From a virus, in the IMG/VR virus record IMGVR_UViG_3300032309_001318, positions 20,540 to 84,539 of that record: a DNA stretch of 64,000 bases. One strand, written 5' to 3'. Made by a program: the position numbers and the translations under genes. Position 1 is the stretch's first letter; every line of letters begins with the position of its first letter. A model generated the notes under the pieces. It saw nothing but the letters and a program-made list of their open reading frames with translations, was not told the origin of the DNA and searched no databases. Below are positions 34,558-42,171 of the stretch, one piece after another.

Positions 34558-36993
34558 ATGACAGTATGGACAAAAACTGGAAACTCTACTTGGACAAAAA
34601 TAAACTCTATATTTAATAAAACAGGTGCAACTACTTGGACAGAACTTTTAGGGGTATGGGTAAAAACGGCAGCAAGTACATGGACAAGAGTATTTACAAG
34701 ATTGTCAGTTCCAGCCAATACAGTGGCACCAGCAATTACTGGCAGTCAATATTTATACGGCACATTAAGTGGAACACTTGGAACATGGACAGCACCAAAT
34801 GGAACTAACTCTTATGCTAGACTATGGCAAAGTGCTGCAAACAGCAACGGAACTCCAGGATCATATTCAAGTACGGGTGGAACATCTAGTACATTTACAA
34901 CTACTTTAAATGAAAATGGCAGATGGGTTAGATTAAGAGTAACTGCAACAAATTTAAGTGGAGACTCTGTTGCATTTTCAAATGAAGTTTTAATTACAAA
35001 ATACGCCCCAGTAGCCTTAACAATTCCAGTAATTAGCGGATCTCCATCAGTTAATTCAACTTTAACAGCATTAACAACGGTTGGTACATATTGGAAAAAT
35101 ACTACAACAAATTCAGGGGACACAGCACCAGATAGTTTTTCTTATAGATGGCATCAAGGAGATACTGGAAATAACATAGGAACAGATTCCTCTACATATA
35201 TTGTTCAACCCTCCGATATTGATCACACAATAAGAGTAGAAGTAACAGCTACAAATACTGGTGGATCTGCATCTTCAACAAGCAGTGCAACATCAACAGT
35301 CGGTCAGGCGGTAGGAATATCAAATATTGCATTTAAAGATTCAAATGATAATAATGGATTTAACAATAGAGGTAACTTAGTTACTGCAACATCAACAAAA
35401 TTAAGTTGGAAAGTTTCTGGTATAAATTCTTTAACAACATTTAGAGTAAGATATAGAGTATTTAATAATCAAACCTCAGCGTACTGGAACCCATACACAG
35501 TGACAGCAGCAGCTGCATCTGCGGCATGGGATGAATACGTATCTGACTATTACAATACTGGGGGCATCAGCAATGTAACGATATCAGGTAGTGATGCTTA
35601 TTTGTATGATGTATTTCAAATTAATGAAACATTTAATGGGTCAACATATGGTGGTGGAATTTCAAGGTGGACATGGGAGTATGAAATAAGTGCAGTGATA
35701 GCTGGAGTTAGATATTATTGGGTACCAGGCGACACTGTTAGTACATCACAAACTAATGATTATTATAATATTGATCCTACGTCTTTGGGCACTATTACTG
35801 CTACACCAACTTCTGGTGGCCCAGGAACATCTGTAACGTTTTCAGGAACAATTCAGAGTTATCCCTCAGCATTAAATTCCTATCCATATGCGTATAGAGT
35901 TGTTTATGGAGATGGAAATAGTAGTGGTTGGATCAACCAATCATATGGAACTGCTAATCCAACTTACAGCTTATCAAATATCTACAATTCAACTGGATCT
36001 TATACCGCTTATGTAGAAACAATACCAAATTATTCATTCAATACAGCATCAGTATCAATTCAAAATGTCTTAACAGCACCATCTATTTATAATGTAACTG
36101 CTGGTGATTCTAGTGGACAACCAGTGTCAGTTTACTTTACTGGAGGGTCTGGTCCTTTTTATCAAATGTACTGGACTACTGGATCTGCGCCAACAAGCGC
36201 AGTAACACCAGATGGTTCAGGATCATCTAATCCAGTAATTGATCCTTCTGGACCTACTGTTGCAAGCTCTCCTAGCGTTATTTGGTATGCATATATTAGG
36301 TCTGTCTCATCAGTTGGAGAAACAAGTGTTGGTCCTTCAGCACTAGCAAGCGCTTGGAGCGTTGGATATCAGTTTACTGTTACTCAAGCCCCAATTATTC
36401 CTACCATATCTGGATTAAACGCAACTTCAATAGGTACTACTAGCGCAACAATTTCTTGGTCTTCTACAAATCAATCTTCATATAGTATAAGCGGAGGCCC
36501 AACATTTTTAACTGGTACTACCTCTAAGTCAGTAGTTTTAGGTGGTTTATCCCCAAGTACTTTTTATAATATTACAGTAACGGTAACATCTTCTAGCGGT
36601 AACACAGCTGAGGCTAGCGTTGGATTTAATACAGCATCTTCATTCGTTACTCCCTCTATATCATTAAGTACTAACCCACCAGCATTTGCTAGATCAGGAT
36701 CAACATTTAACTGGGGATGGAACAACGCTTTTTGGAGTGGAAGTACTTCTGGAAACCCTAGCTACCCATGGAGAATTCGTTCTGGAAGCTCTAGTGGAAC
36801 CATTATTGCCAGCGGAACTAGATCATACACAACAGGAACTAGAAGCGTTGGAGGCACCCAATATAATTACAGAATAGGAACAACAGATGGAGATACTCCA
36901 ACAACTACTGCTGGTAGGTGGGGAAGCTATCAAGCAACAATATTAGGAACTAATGGTCAGACATATTCTTCAGGATTCTCGGCTAGCGTATAA
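34558..36993 (+). CDS. Large multidomain tail adhesin with WTK repeats and Ig/FN3-like domains
   Basis: 811 aa. The N-terminal 50 residues repeat a W-T-x motif about every ten residues (MTVWTKTGNSTWTKINSIFN... TTWTELLGVWVKTAASTWTRV). Next come Ig-like beta sandwiches (NTVAPAITGSQYLYGTLSG, VALTIPVISGSPSVNSTLTALTTVG), a PKD-like domain (GPGTSVTFSGTIQSYPSALN, YTAYVETIPN), an FN3 domain (ISGLNATSIGTTSATISWSSTNQ... STFYNITVTVTSSSG) and a C-terminal domain shared with 30745-31545 ending GTNGQTYSSGFS. It would be an extended cell-surface binding fibre. Followed by new promoters for small genes. Confidence 0.6.
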   Translation: MTVWTKTGNSTWTKINSIFNKTGATTWTELLGVWVKTAASTWTRVFTRLSVPANTVAPAITGSQYLYGTLSGTLGTWTAPNGTNSYARLWQSAANSNGTPGSYSSTGGTSSTFTTTLNENGRWVRLRVTATNLSGDSVAFSNEVLITKYAPVALTIPVISGSPSVNSTLTALTTVGTYWKNTTTNSGDTAPDSFSYRWHQGDTGNNIGTDSSTYIVQPSDIDHTIRVEVTATNTGGSASSTSSATSTVGQAVGISNIAFKDSNDNNGFNNRGNLVTATSTKLSWKVSGINSLTTFRVRYRVFNNQTSAYWNPYTVTAAAASAAWDEYVSDYYNTGGISNVTISGSDAYLYDVFQINETFNGSTYGGGISRWTWEYEISAVIAGVRYYWVPGDTVSTSQTNDYYNIDPTSLGTITATPTSGGPGTSVTFSGTIQSYPSALNSYPYAYRVVYGDGNSSGWINQSYGTANPTYSLSNIYNSTGSYTAYVETIPNYSFNTASVSIQNVLTAPSIYNVTAGDSSGQPVSVYFTGGSGPFYQMYWTTGSAPTSAVTPDGSGSSNPVIDPSGPTVASSPSVIWYAYIRSVSSVGETSVGPSALASAWSVGYQFTVTQAPIIPTISGLNATSIGTTSATISWSSTNQSSYSISGGPTFLTGTTSKSVVLGGLSPSTFYNITVTVTSSSGNTAEASVGFNTASSFVTPSISLSTNPPAFARSGSTFNWGWNNAFWSGSTSGNPSYPWRIRSGSSSGTIIASGTRSYTTGTRSVGGTQYNYRIGTTDGDTPTTTAGRWGSYQATILGTNGQTYSSGFSASV

Positions 36994-37000
36994 AATGACC

Positions 37001-37028
37001 TTTACAGGTTATTTAAAAATGATATAAT
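37001..37028 (+). promoter_or_regulatory. Promoter for small coiled-coil gene
   Basis: TTTACA (37001-37006), 16-bp spacer, TGA+TATAAT (TATAAT at 37023-37028). The gene starts at 37055 behind agaaagg. Confidence 0.6.
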
Positions 37029-37054
37029 AGAACAAATATAAGAAAGGTAAATTA

Positions 37055-37276
37055 ATGACAAGCCCTGATTTAAATAATGAACAAAAAATAGCAATAATTA
37101 ATGCCCATATTATGGAATTAAAAGCCGAACAATACAGTCACGAAATTAGAAAAGTAGAACTAGAAACAATATCAAGCACGGATAATGAAATTTATTCAAA
37201 TATTGTTAGAATAATTGGAGACTATAATTTACAAATTTCTACTCTAGAGTCTTTAAAATCTAACTTGCCAGCATGA
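37055..37276 (+). CDS. Small coiled-coil protein
   Basis: 73 aa. Helical with regular heptads (EQKIAIINAHIMELKAEQYSHEIRKVELE..., ending YNLQISTLESLKSNLPA). Related in size and order to the next gene, which suggests a duplication. Both have their own extended -10 promoters. Located right after the tail fibres, so a minor virion or assembly role is possible. No function recognised. Confidence 0.6.
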   Translation: MTSPDLNNEQKIAIINAHIMELKAEQYSHEIRKVELETISSTDNEIYSNIVRIIGDYNLQISTLESLKSNLPA

Positions 37277-37292
37277 ATTTAAATGCTATAAT
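37265..37292 (+). promoter_or_regulatory. Promoter for second small coiled-coil gene
   Basis: TTGCCA (37265-37270) overlaps the end of the upstream gene; 16-bp spacer; TGC+TATAAT with TATAAT at 37287-37292. The start codon at 37308 sits behind aaggagg. Confidence 0.65.
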
Positions 37293-37307
37293 ACAAAAGG
37301 AGGAAAA

Positions 37308-37535
37308 ATGACTATTAACTTAACAAAAGAAGAAAAAGCTCAGATTATATCTTCGCATATCAAAAATTTAAATTATACAAAATATAATTTAGAAATTGAT
37401 ATTGTTCAGGAAAATGCTAAGGCCACCCCATCAGCAAGTGCATTAACTAATTTTAATACACAAATAGATGAGGTTGACGATCAAATAGCAGCACTTCAAA
37501 CACAACTAACAGCAGTTAATGCTTTAACGGAATAG
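37308..37535 (+). CDS. Small coiled-coil protein, tandem relative
   Basis: 75 aa with an excellent aaggagg site. Begins EEKAQIISSHIKNLNYTKYNLEIDIVQENAK, parallel in pattern to EQKIAIINAHIMELKAEQYSHEIRKVELET of the preceding protein, then TNFNTQIDEVDDQIAALQTQLTAVNA, a clear heptad coil. Its own extended -10 promoter suggests expression independent of the tail operon. Function unknown. Confidence 0.6.
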   Translation: MTINLTKEEKAQIISSHIKNLNYTKYNLEIDIVQENAKATPSASALTNFNTQIDEVDDQIAALQTQLTAVNALTE

Positions 37536-37542
37536 AGATAAA

Positions 37543-37722
37543 TTGGAAAAAGCAGAACTAGTAATAACAGCACTACAACAGCGTATAGGGGAAATTGTAT
37601 CTAATTATGAAACTCAGATTGCAGTACTACGTGCAGAAATTACTCAACTTATTGATGAAAAGCAGGAACGTGAAAAGTCTATTCAAGAATACTCAGACTC
37701 TCTTAATAACATCACCGACTAA
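37543..37722 (+). CDS. Short coiled-coil protein
   Basis: 59 aa, starting with TTG at 37543; no ATG in frame. Sequence MEKAELVITALQQRIGEI then VSNYETQIAVLRAEITQLIDEKQERE forms a continuous coiled coil; short proteins with this opening are familiar from actinophage genomes, from memory, without known function. The Shine-Dalgarno is weak (tagagat). It overlaps the next gene in another frame. Confidence 0.55.
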   Translation: MEKAELVITALQQRIGEIVSNYETQIAVLRAEITQLIDEKQEREKSIQEYSDSLNNITD

Positions 37723-38068
37723 TTTCCCTTCAGGAATTGCGGTTAAAACCGATAAGGCAACTTATTGGATTAAAGACGGAAAGAGATATAAATTGATTTC
37801 GGACAGGGCTTCAAAGTCTTGGTCATTTGCTACAGCAAATGCAACAGAAGAGGCATTATCGTTAATCAAGATTGCAGGAAAACTTGGGTTTAGAGACGGC
37901 TCTTTGATAAAGAATATAGCAGATGGTAAAATATATTTAATATCACAAAATAAAAAGAGACATATTGTAGACCCAGATTCATTTACTAAATACGGCCTAG
38001 ATAGATCAAAGGTTATAGAGGTAAGCGAGTCGGAATCAAATGCTCATGATTTAGGAGAAAATTTATAA
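37655..38068 (+). CDS. Cell-surface or tail-associated protein with GKxYLI / GKKRHI repeats
   Basis: 137 aa if the ATG at 37655 is used; other starts upstream (37595) or a GTG at 37670 are possible, and none has a good Shine-Dalgarno. The convincing part begins after about residue 25: FPSGIAVKTDKATYWIKDGKRYKLIS, then GKLGFRDGSLIKNIADGKIYLISQNKKRHIVDPDSFTKYGLD. The repeating unit (G-x-L-I-K-x-x-x-D-G-K-I-Y-L-I, KKRHI-x-D-x-D-x-F) occurs in actinobacterial and phage surface proteins and may bind cell wall. A gene without a good start that overlaps a coil in another frame could reflect ribosomal frameshifting or re-initiation. Confidence 0.5.
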   Translation: MKSRNVKSLFKNTQTLLITSPTNFPSGIAVKTDKATYWIKDGKRYKLISDRASKSWSFATANATEEALSLIKIAGKLGFRDGSLIKNIADGKIYLISQNKKRHIVDPDSFTKYGLDRSKVIEVSESESNAHDLGENL

Positions 38069-38502
38069 TGGCAGAAACATGGAAGTCCGTAGTATTCAAT
38101 GAGGGTGCCCCACTAGATCCTAATGATTTAAATCAATTACAAACTAATTTAACAAACGTATTTAACACATCTAAGTCTTTATTAAATGCAACTAAAGATG
38201 CCTCTGGCACAAATAGAGTTGCAATTATTGACTCAAATGTAGAAACAATTCCATTAAGTGGAAAAGCAAACATAGCCTCTTCAGCATATCCAGTAACATT
38301 TAGTTCTTCATTTAATTCTGGAACCGAAATATCATTTACGGCCTCTGTAGGAGACGTACCCTTATCGGGAGCTGGAGTCATATCTGTTGCAGCCGTTGTA
38401 ACACCTGGAACTCTAAGCGGCAAGATATATGTTACAACTAGTTTAGCAAAGGCTGGTTCAGTTAAAGTGAACTGGATTGCAGCCCAATTAAAAGACATTT
38501 AA
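38068..38502 (+). CDS. Small tail-fibre-like structural protein
   Basis: 144 aa; ATG overlaps the preceding TAA by one base. N-terminus MAETWKSVVFNEGAPLDPNDLNQLQTNL is a familiar opening of phage tail appendage or fibre N-terminal anchors (a strand followed by GAPLDPxDLN). The rest is beta-rich and ends in VKVNWIAAQLKDI. Probably a short structural or fibre protein, the last of the tail module. Confidence 0.6.
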   Translation: MAETWKSVVFNEGAPLDPNDLNQLQTNLTNVFNTSKSLLNATKDASGTNRVAIIDSNVETIPLSGKANIASSAYPVTFSSSFNSGTEISFTASVGDVPLSGAGVISVAAVVTPGTLSGKIYVTTSLAKAGSVKVNWIAAQLKDI

Positions 38503-38505
38503 TAC

Positions 38506-38533
38506 TTGACGATATTTAACAATATGCTACAAT
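38506..38533 (+). promoter_or_regulatory. Promoter ahead of a terminator hairpin
   Basis: TTGACG (38506-38511), 16-bp spacer, TGC+TACAAT (TACAAT 38528-38533). Transcription would start near 38540 and run at once into the hairpin at 38548. Confidence 0.65.
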
Positions 38534-38547
38534 TCCATGTGGTATGC

Positions 38548-38572
38548 AAAGTCACGAAACCGTGACTTTTTT
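38548..38572 (+). terminator. Intrinsic terminator, possible attenuator
   Basis: AAAGTCACG (38548-38556) and CGTGACTTT (38561-38569) form a perfect 9-bp stem with an AAAC loop followed by T's. It terminates the tail operon and, given the promoter upstream, may also attenuate the phosphoesterase gene. Confidence 0.85.
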
Positions 38573-38589
38573 AATTTAAGGAACAAAGA

Positions 38590-39405
38590 ATGTCAAATGA
38601 TTTAAAATGGATGCTTTCATCAGATCAGCAATTTCCGTACCAAGATGATAAAATGATTGATCTTTGGTTTAAAGTAATGAAATGGTTTAAGCCAGACGTT
38701 GTAGATTATCTTGGCGATACAGATGATCAGGCATGCTACAGTAAATATACTGATGGTAAACCAACAGAATTTTTAAAGGCATACAAGAACGATGATGTAA
38801 CTAATGACCTAGAGTTAATGTTAAAAGATATGAAAATTGAAGCAAGCGGTGCTAGAGAATTTTATGCTAAGACAAGGAAAATGCTTCCGAAGGCTCAACT
38901 GTTTTCTGCTCTAGGAAATCACGATATAAGAATATTTGATTACCTAGATAAAAAGATTCCAGAGTATGCAAAGCACGTAACCCCAGAAGCTTTATGGAGT
39001 TTAGATTCTTTAGGATACGATTATATATATTATGATAGTTTGCCTAAGAAACGATTTGGAGATATCCATGTTCACCACGGACTTTCAATATCAGCAACTG
39101 GAGCAGTAAGAAAAGATATGGAAGATATGCAGGTTTCATTAATTAGAGGACATTCTCATAGAATTGCTTCTCATATGGTAACCTATGAACTTAGAAATAA
39201 CGGAAAAGGCGAAACTCTTAGAGGATATGAGATTGGTCACATGTGTGACGAAAAAGGTCCAGGAATGAAGTATACTCAACATCATGATTGGCAAAAGGGA
39301 TTTGCTATAGCACATATTGAAAATGGAAAGTATCCACACGTACAAATGATACATGTATCCCCAAATTATACATGCGTAGTTGATGGAAAGACGTTTGCTT
39401 TATAA
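38590..39405 (+). CDS. Metallophosphoesterase
   Basis: 271 aa, behind aaggaa. Calcineurin-like phosphoesterase motifs can be traced: SSDQQFPYQD (D-x-Q/H variant), DYLGDTDDQ (GDxxD), ALGNHDIR (GNHD), DIHVHHG and RGHSHR (GHxH), which together bind two metals. Members cleave phosphomonoesters or phosphodiesters of nucleotides, nucleic acids or proteins. The substrate here is unknown. First gene of the early/replication half; its expression may be held by the attenuator-like hairpin just upstream. It overlaps the next gene by one base. Confidence 0.8.
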   Translation: MSNDLKWMLSSDQQFPYQDDKMIDLWFKVMKWFKPDVVDYLGDTDDQACYSKYTDGKPTEFLKAYKNDDVTNDLELMLKDMKIEASGAREFYAKTRKMLPKAQLFSALGNHDIRIFDYLDKKIPEYAKHVTPEALWSLDSLGYDYIYYDSLPKKRFGDIHVHHGLSISATGAVRKDMEDMQVSLIRGHSHRIASHMVTYELRNNGKGETLRGYEIGHMCDEKGPGMKYTQHHDWQKGFAIAHIENGKYPHVQMIHVSPNYTCVVDGKTFAL

Positions 39406-39590
39406 TGTGGTGTCAAAAATGTAAAGGAAGAGTTTTTGTAGATAGAGTGTTTTCTCAAAAACTTCACATAGAACTTTTTTGCATTCTTTGTGGAAAAAGA
39501 TGGATGATTAACAAAGAGACGAATAGGTTTGGTAAATGGTTAGAAAAAAAAGATCAGGCGTACGCAAAAAATTCCTCTATTTCTTCTTAA
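39405..39590 (+). CDS. Small zinc-ribbon protein
   Basis: 61 aa; ATG overlaps the previous TAA. CxxC...CxxC arrangement (WCQKCKGRVFVDRVFSQKLHIELFCILCGKRW) with 23 residues between the pairs is a classical zinc ribbon. Could be a DNA- or RNA-polymerase-associated adaptor. Overlaps the next gene by 55 nt in another frame. Confidence 0.6.
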   Translation: MWCQKCKGRVFVDRVFSQKLHIELFCILCGKRWMINKETNRFGKWLEKKDQAYAKNSSISS

Positions 39591-40015
39591 ACGATAAATT
39601 ACATAAAGTAATTAGATTGTCTAGGGCGAAAGACGAACTAGTAGCATGGTCATACCTAGATAAAAAAAGAGTCCTGTATTCATTTTCAGATGTACAAAAG
39701 AATATGGAAACAGCATATACAATGAAACAAGCTGGACAAATATTGGGCAGGCACAAAGTTACAATTGAAGAGTATATACTTCAAGGTAAAATAAGCAGAC
39801 CTCAGAAGGTATACCCAATAAGTAATCCAAATAGCAGATGGTATAAATTTATGTTTAGTGAATCTAGTATACTTAAAATACACGAGTATATACTCGAAGC
39901 TGGATATTCTAAAAATTTACCCTCAAAGGCAGAATTGCAGGCCCTTCTCAAACACAACATGATATTGTATACTAAGACCGCTGACGGATTCGTACCAGTA
40001 TGGAAGGCGGAGTAA
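39536..40015 (+). CDS. Helix-turn-helix (MerR/excisionase-like) DNA-binding protein
   Basis: 159 aa. The central segment ETAYTMKQAGQILGRHKVTIEEYILQGKISRPQKVYPI is a winged-helix/MerR-type recognition region (a helix, a turn at GR, a second helix, then a wing), followed by SRWYKFMFSESSILKIHEYILEAG. Basic N-terminus. Candidate transcription regulator or recombination directionality factor. The start at 39536 lies within the preceding gene; a later in-frame ATG is at the METAY motif. Confidence 0.6.
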   Translation: MVRKKRSGVRKKFLYFFLNDKLHKVIRLSRAKDELVAWSYLDKKRVLYSFSDVQKNMETAYTMKQAGQILGRHKVTIEEYILQGKISRPQKVYPISNPNSRWYKFMFSESSILKIHEYILEAGYSKNLPSKAELQALLKHNMILYTKTADGFVPVWKAE

Positions 40016-40125
40016 TGTCTAATAGAGTTGTTGTATGCGATATATGCAATAAAGAAATAGACTTACGCTGGGCAATATTTGCAAGTGATACTTTAAGACG
40101 ACATATTAAGGCGGAGCATAAGTAA
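40015..40125 (+). CDS. C2H2-type zinc-finger microprotein
   Basis: 36 aa. Start ATG overlaps the upstream TAA by one base, and its own stop TAA overlaps the following ATG by one base, a good sign of a real gene. It has CDIC near the start and HIKAEH at the end, i.e. C-x2-C ... H-x4-H, a C2H2 zinc finger. A tiny nucleic-acid-binding or adaptor protein is likely. Confidence 0.6.
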   Translation: MSNRVVVCDICNKEIDLRWAIFASDTLRRHIKAEHK

Positions 40126-40331
40126 TGTCAGAAACAAAAGTAAAGGTGGATCTTTCATTTACTAGAAATCTTGGTAATTATGAAAGCATTAAAATTAGTA
40201 TTGGTGTAGAGGACGATGTTCGCTCTGGGGAAAATGTCGACTCAGCCACAGAAAGAGTGTATAAGTTTGTTGAAGAAAAATTAATTAAAAAAACTCAAGA
40301 AATAGAAGAAGAGCTAAACAGTGGAAAATAA
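40125..40331 (+). CDS. Small hypothetical protein of the replication operon
   Basis: 68 aa. Beta strands followed by an acidic C-terminal helix (KVDLSFTRNLGNYESIKISIGVEDDV, then ERVYKFVEEKLIKKTQEIEEELNS). Proteins opening with an RTxNLGNYES-type strand are widespread beside replication genes of phages, without known function. It overlaps the next gene by 11 nt. Confidence 0.6.
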   Translation: MSETKVKVDLSFTRNLGNYESIKISIGVEDDVRSGENVDSATERVYKFVEEKLIKKTQEIEEELNSGK

Positions 40332-40665
40332 TTTAGAAATTTTACAGGTTGATAAAAACAAGCAGCCATATGTTATGCTTTGGAAGTACGAAAAGTTGTA
40401 TGAAGAAAAATATGGCAAAAAGCCGATGTTAAATAAATATAGAGATAAGTCAGCTATGAAAGATGTAATTGAAAGTGTTGGGTTTGAAAGGGGCATGGAT
40501 CTTTTAGAATATTATTTTAAAACACCAAAGTATGGACACCCACTTATATTTTTTTTATATAATTTTGATAGAATGGACCGTGCAGAAAAAGAATTAATTA
40601 AGGATAAAAAGAATCGTAAACTTTTAAGAGAAGCAACTAAGAAGATGGTAGAGGGCGAAGAGTGA
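40321..40665 (+). CDS. Hypothetical protein directly upstream of the helicase; possible helicase loader
   Basis: 114 aa, GTG start inside the preceding gene. Helical and charged: YVMLWKYEKLYEEKYGKKPMLNKYRDKSAMKDVIESVGFERGMDLLEYYFKTPKYGHPLIFFLYNFDRMDRAEKELIKDKKNR. The order and size (just before DnaB, 4-bp overlap) resemble phage helicase loaders or primosome components. No sequence proof; a small DNA-binding winged helix is also possible. Confidence 0.5.
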   Translation: MENNLEILQVDKNKQPYVMLWKYEKLYEEKYGKKPMLNKYRDKSAMKDVIESVGFERGMDLLEYYFKTPKYGHPLIFFLYNFDRMDRAEKELIKDKKNRKLLREATKKMVEGEE

Positions 40666-41900
40666 ATACAGAAGCAACAGTAATATCGGCGGTTTGCAAA
40701 AACAAAGACATAAGCACTTTGCTTGCAGATAACGTTGATGATTTATTTACTTCGCATAGAGATGTATGGGATGGCCTAAAGTCATACTATTATAAGTTTA
40801 AATCAGTTCCAGAAATTGGAGTATTACAAGAAAAATTTAAAGACTTCGACCCAGACATAAATGTTAAAGCCGAAACTGGATACTATTTAGATAAATTAAA
40901 AAATGAATATCTTTCTTCTAGGTTAAAGTCAATTATGTTGCAGGGCGGAGCAGCGCTTAAAGAAGATGCTGCATCTAGAGTCTTATCTGATATGCAAAGT
41001 AAACTTGCTGGGCTATCTAGATTTACAAACAACGTAAGAGATTTAGACGTAACAGACCTAGAGTCAGCAGAGCGACACTTTATGTCTGTGAAAGATAGAT
41101 CATTAGCAATGGGTGGAAGCCCAGGAATTAAAACTGGATTTCAAGCAATAGACACAGCATATCCAACTGGAATGGCACCAGGACATTTAATTGTTGCAAT
41201 TGGTTGGCCAGGAAAAGGTAAAACGTGGTTTACATCGTATCTTGCATGCAAAGCTTGGGAGCAAGGATTTAAGCCAATGATTATTTCTCTCGAGATGTCT
41301 CCAGAAAATATGCGTGATCGCATTTATACAATGTTAGGATCTGGCTTATTTAAAGCTAGCGATTTATCTAAGGGAGATATTAATATAGATGACTTCAAAT
41401 CATGGGGTCAGAAAAAGTTTGAAGGGAAAAATAGTTTTGTATTAGTTTCAAATGAGGGAGCTGGCGATGTTACACCTGCTACAATCCAGGGAAAGATTGA
41501 TCAGCACAAGCCAGATTTGGTTATCTTAGACTATCACCAACTATTTAATGATAACAAAAGAAGCAATTCTGAAGTGGAAAGAAATAGAAACGTGTCTCGT
41601 GAATTTAAGTTATTGGCTGTAACAAATAACATACCTGTCATTGATATCACAGCAGCAACCGCAGACGATATATCAGATCAAGATAATCCACCAATGATGT
41701 CTCAAGTTGCTTGGTCAAAGGCAATCGAATACGATGCAGATATGGCACTTGCCGTACACAGACACCCAGGCACAAATTTAATTGAAATTGTTTCTAGAAA
41801 AAATAGACATGGAACTGAGTTTGCCTTTCATTTAGATTGGGATATTAACAGAGGTATTATCAAAGAATTGTACGATTATGTACCAGCACAAACAAATTAA
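40662..41900 (+). CDS. DnaB-like replicative DNA helicase
   Basis: 412 aa, GTG start. RecA-fold motor with Walker A GWPGKGKT at 181-188, IISLEMSPENMRDRI (H1a glutamate), DLVILDYHQLF (Walker B), a VNISREFKLLAVTNNIPVIDI segment (NVSREFKLLAVTNN) and arginine-finger region VAWSKAIEYDADMALAVHRH. The N-terminal domain is shorter than in cellular DnaB. Expected to unwind the fork ahead of the phage polymerase together with the DnaG-like primase encoded next. Confidence 0.85.
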   Translation: MNTEATVISAVCKNKDISTLLADNVDDLFTSHRDVWDGLKSYYYKFKSVPEIGVLQEKFKDFDPDINVKAETGYYLDKLKNEYLSSRLKSIMLQGGAALKEDAASRVLSDMQSKLAGLSRFTNNVRDLDVTDLESAERHFMSVKDRSLAMGGSPGIKTGFQAIDTAYPTGMAPGHLIVAIGWPGKGKTWFTSYLACKAWEQGFKPMIISLEMSPENMRDRIYTMLGSGLFKASDLSKGDINIDDFKSWGQKKFEGKNSFVLVSNEGAGDVTPATIQGKIDQHKPDLVILDYHQLFNDNKRSNSEVERNRNVSREFKLLAVTNNIPVIDITAATADDISDQDNPPMMSQVAWSKAIEYDADMALAVHRHPGTNLIEIVSRKNRHGTEFAFHLDWDINRGIIKELYDYVPAQTN

Positions 41901-42171
41901 AAGATTTAATATAGATGTAGAGTTTAAAGACGACTCAGATATAATTAGGCTCAAACATCAATATGAAAGTATGCTAACTCATAAAATGAGAGACAAGGGA
42001 TATTCAAGGGTACTTGACATAGACACCTCATTTTCGGTAGAATTTACTGGTACAACATGGAGATTCTTAATGACTCTTTATGGTATATATACAGGAAGGC
42101 GGAAAGCATGGCAATCAGAGGGAATAACACAGGGCAAGTTAGTTCCACGCAATATGCACCCAGCCATATAA
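41878..42171 (+). CDS. Hypothetical protein between helicase and primase
   Basis: 97 aa, ATG within the end of the helicase gene (23-nt overlap). Basic and mixed alpha/beta: RFNIDVEFKDDSDIIRLKHQYESMLTHKMRDKGYSRVLDIDTSFSVEFTGTTWRFLMTLYGIYTGRRKAWQSEG. Unrecognised. Its 3' end carries the Shine-Dalgarno and start of the primase gene in another frame, so it may serve to couple primase translation. Confidence 0.55.
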   Translation: MYQHKQIKRFNIDVEFKDDSDIIRLKHQYESMLTHKMRDKGYSRVLDIDTSFSVEFTGTTWRFLMTLYGIYTGRRKAWQSEGITQGKLVPRNMHPAI

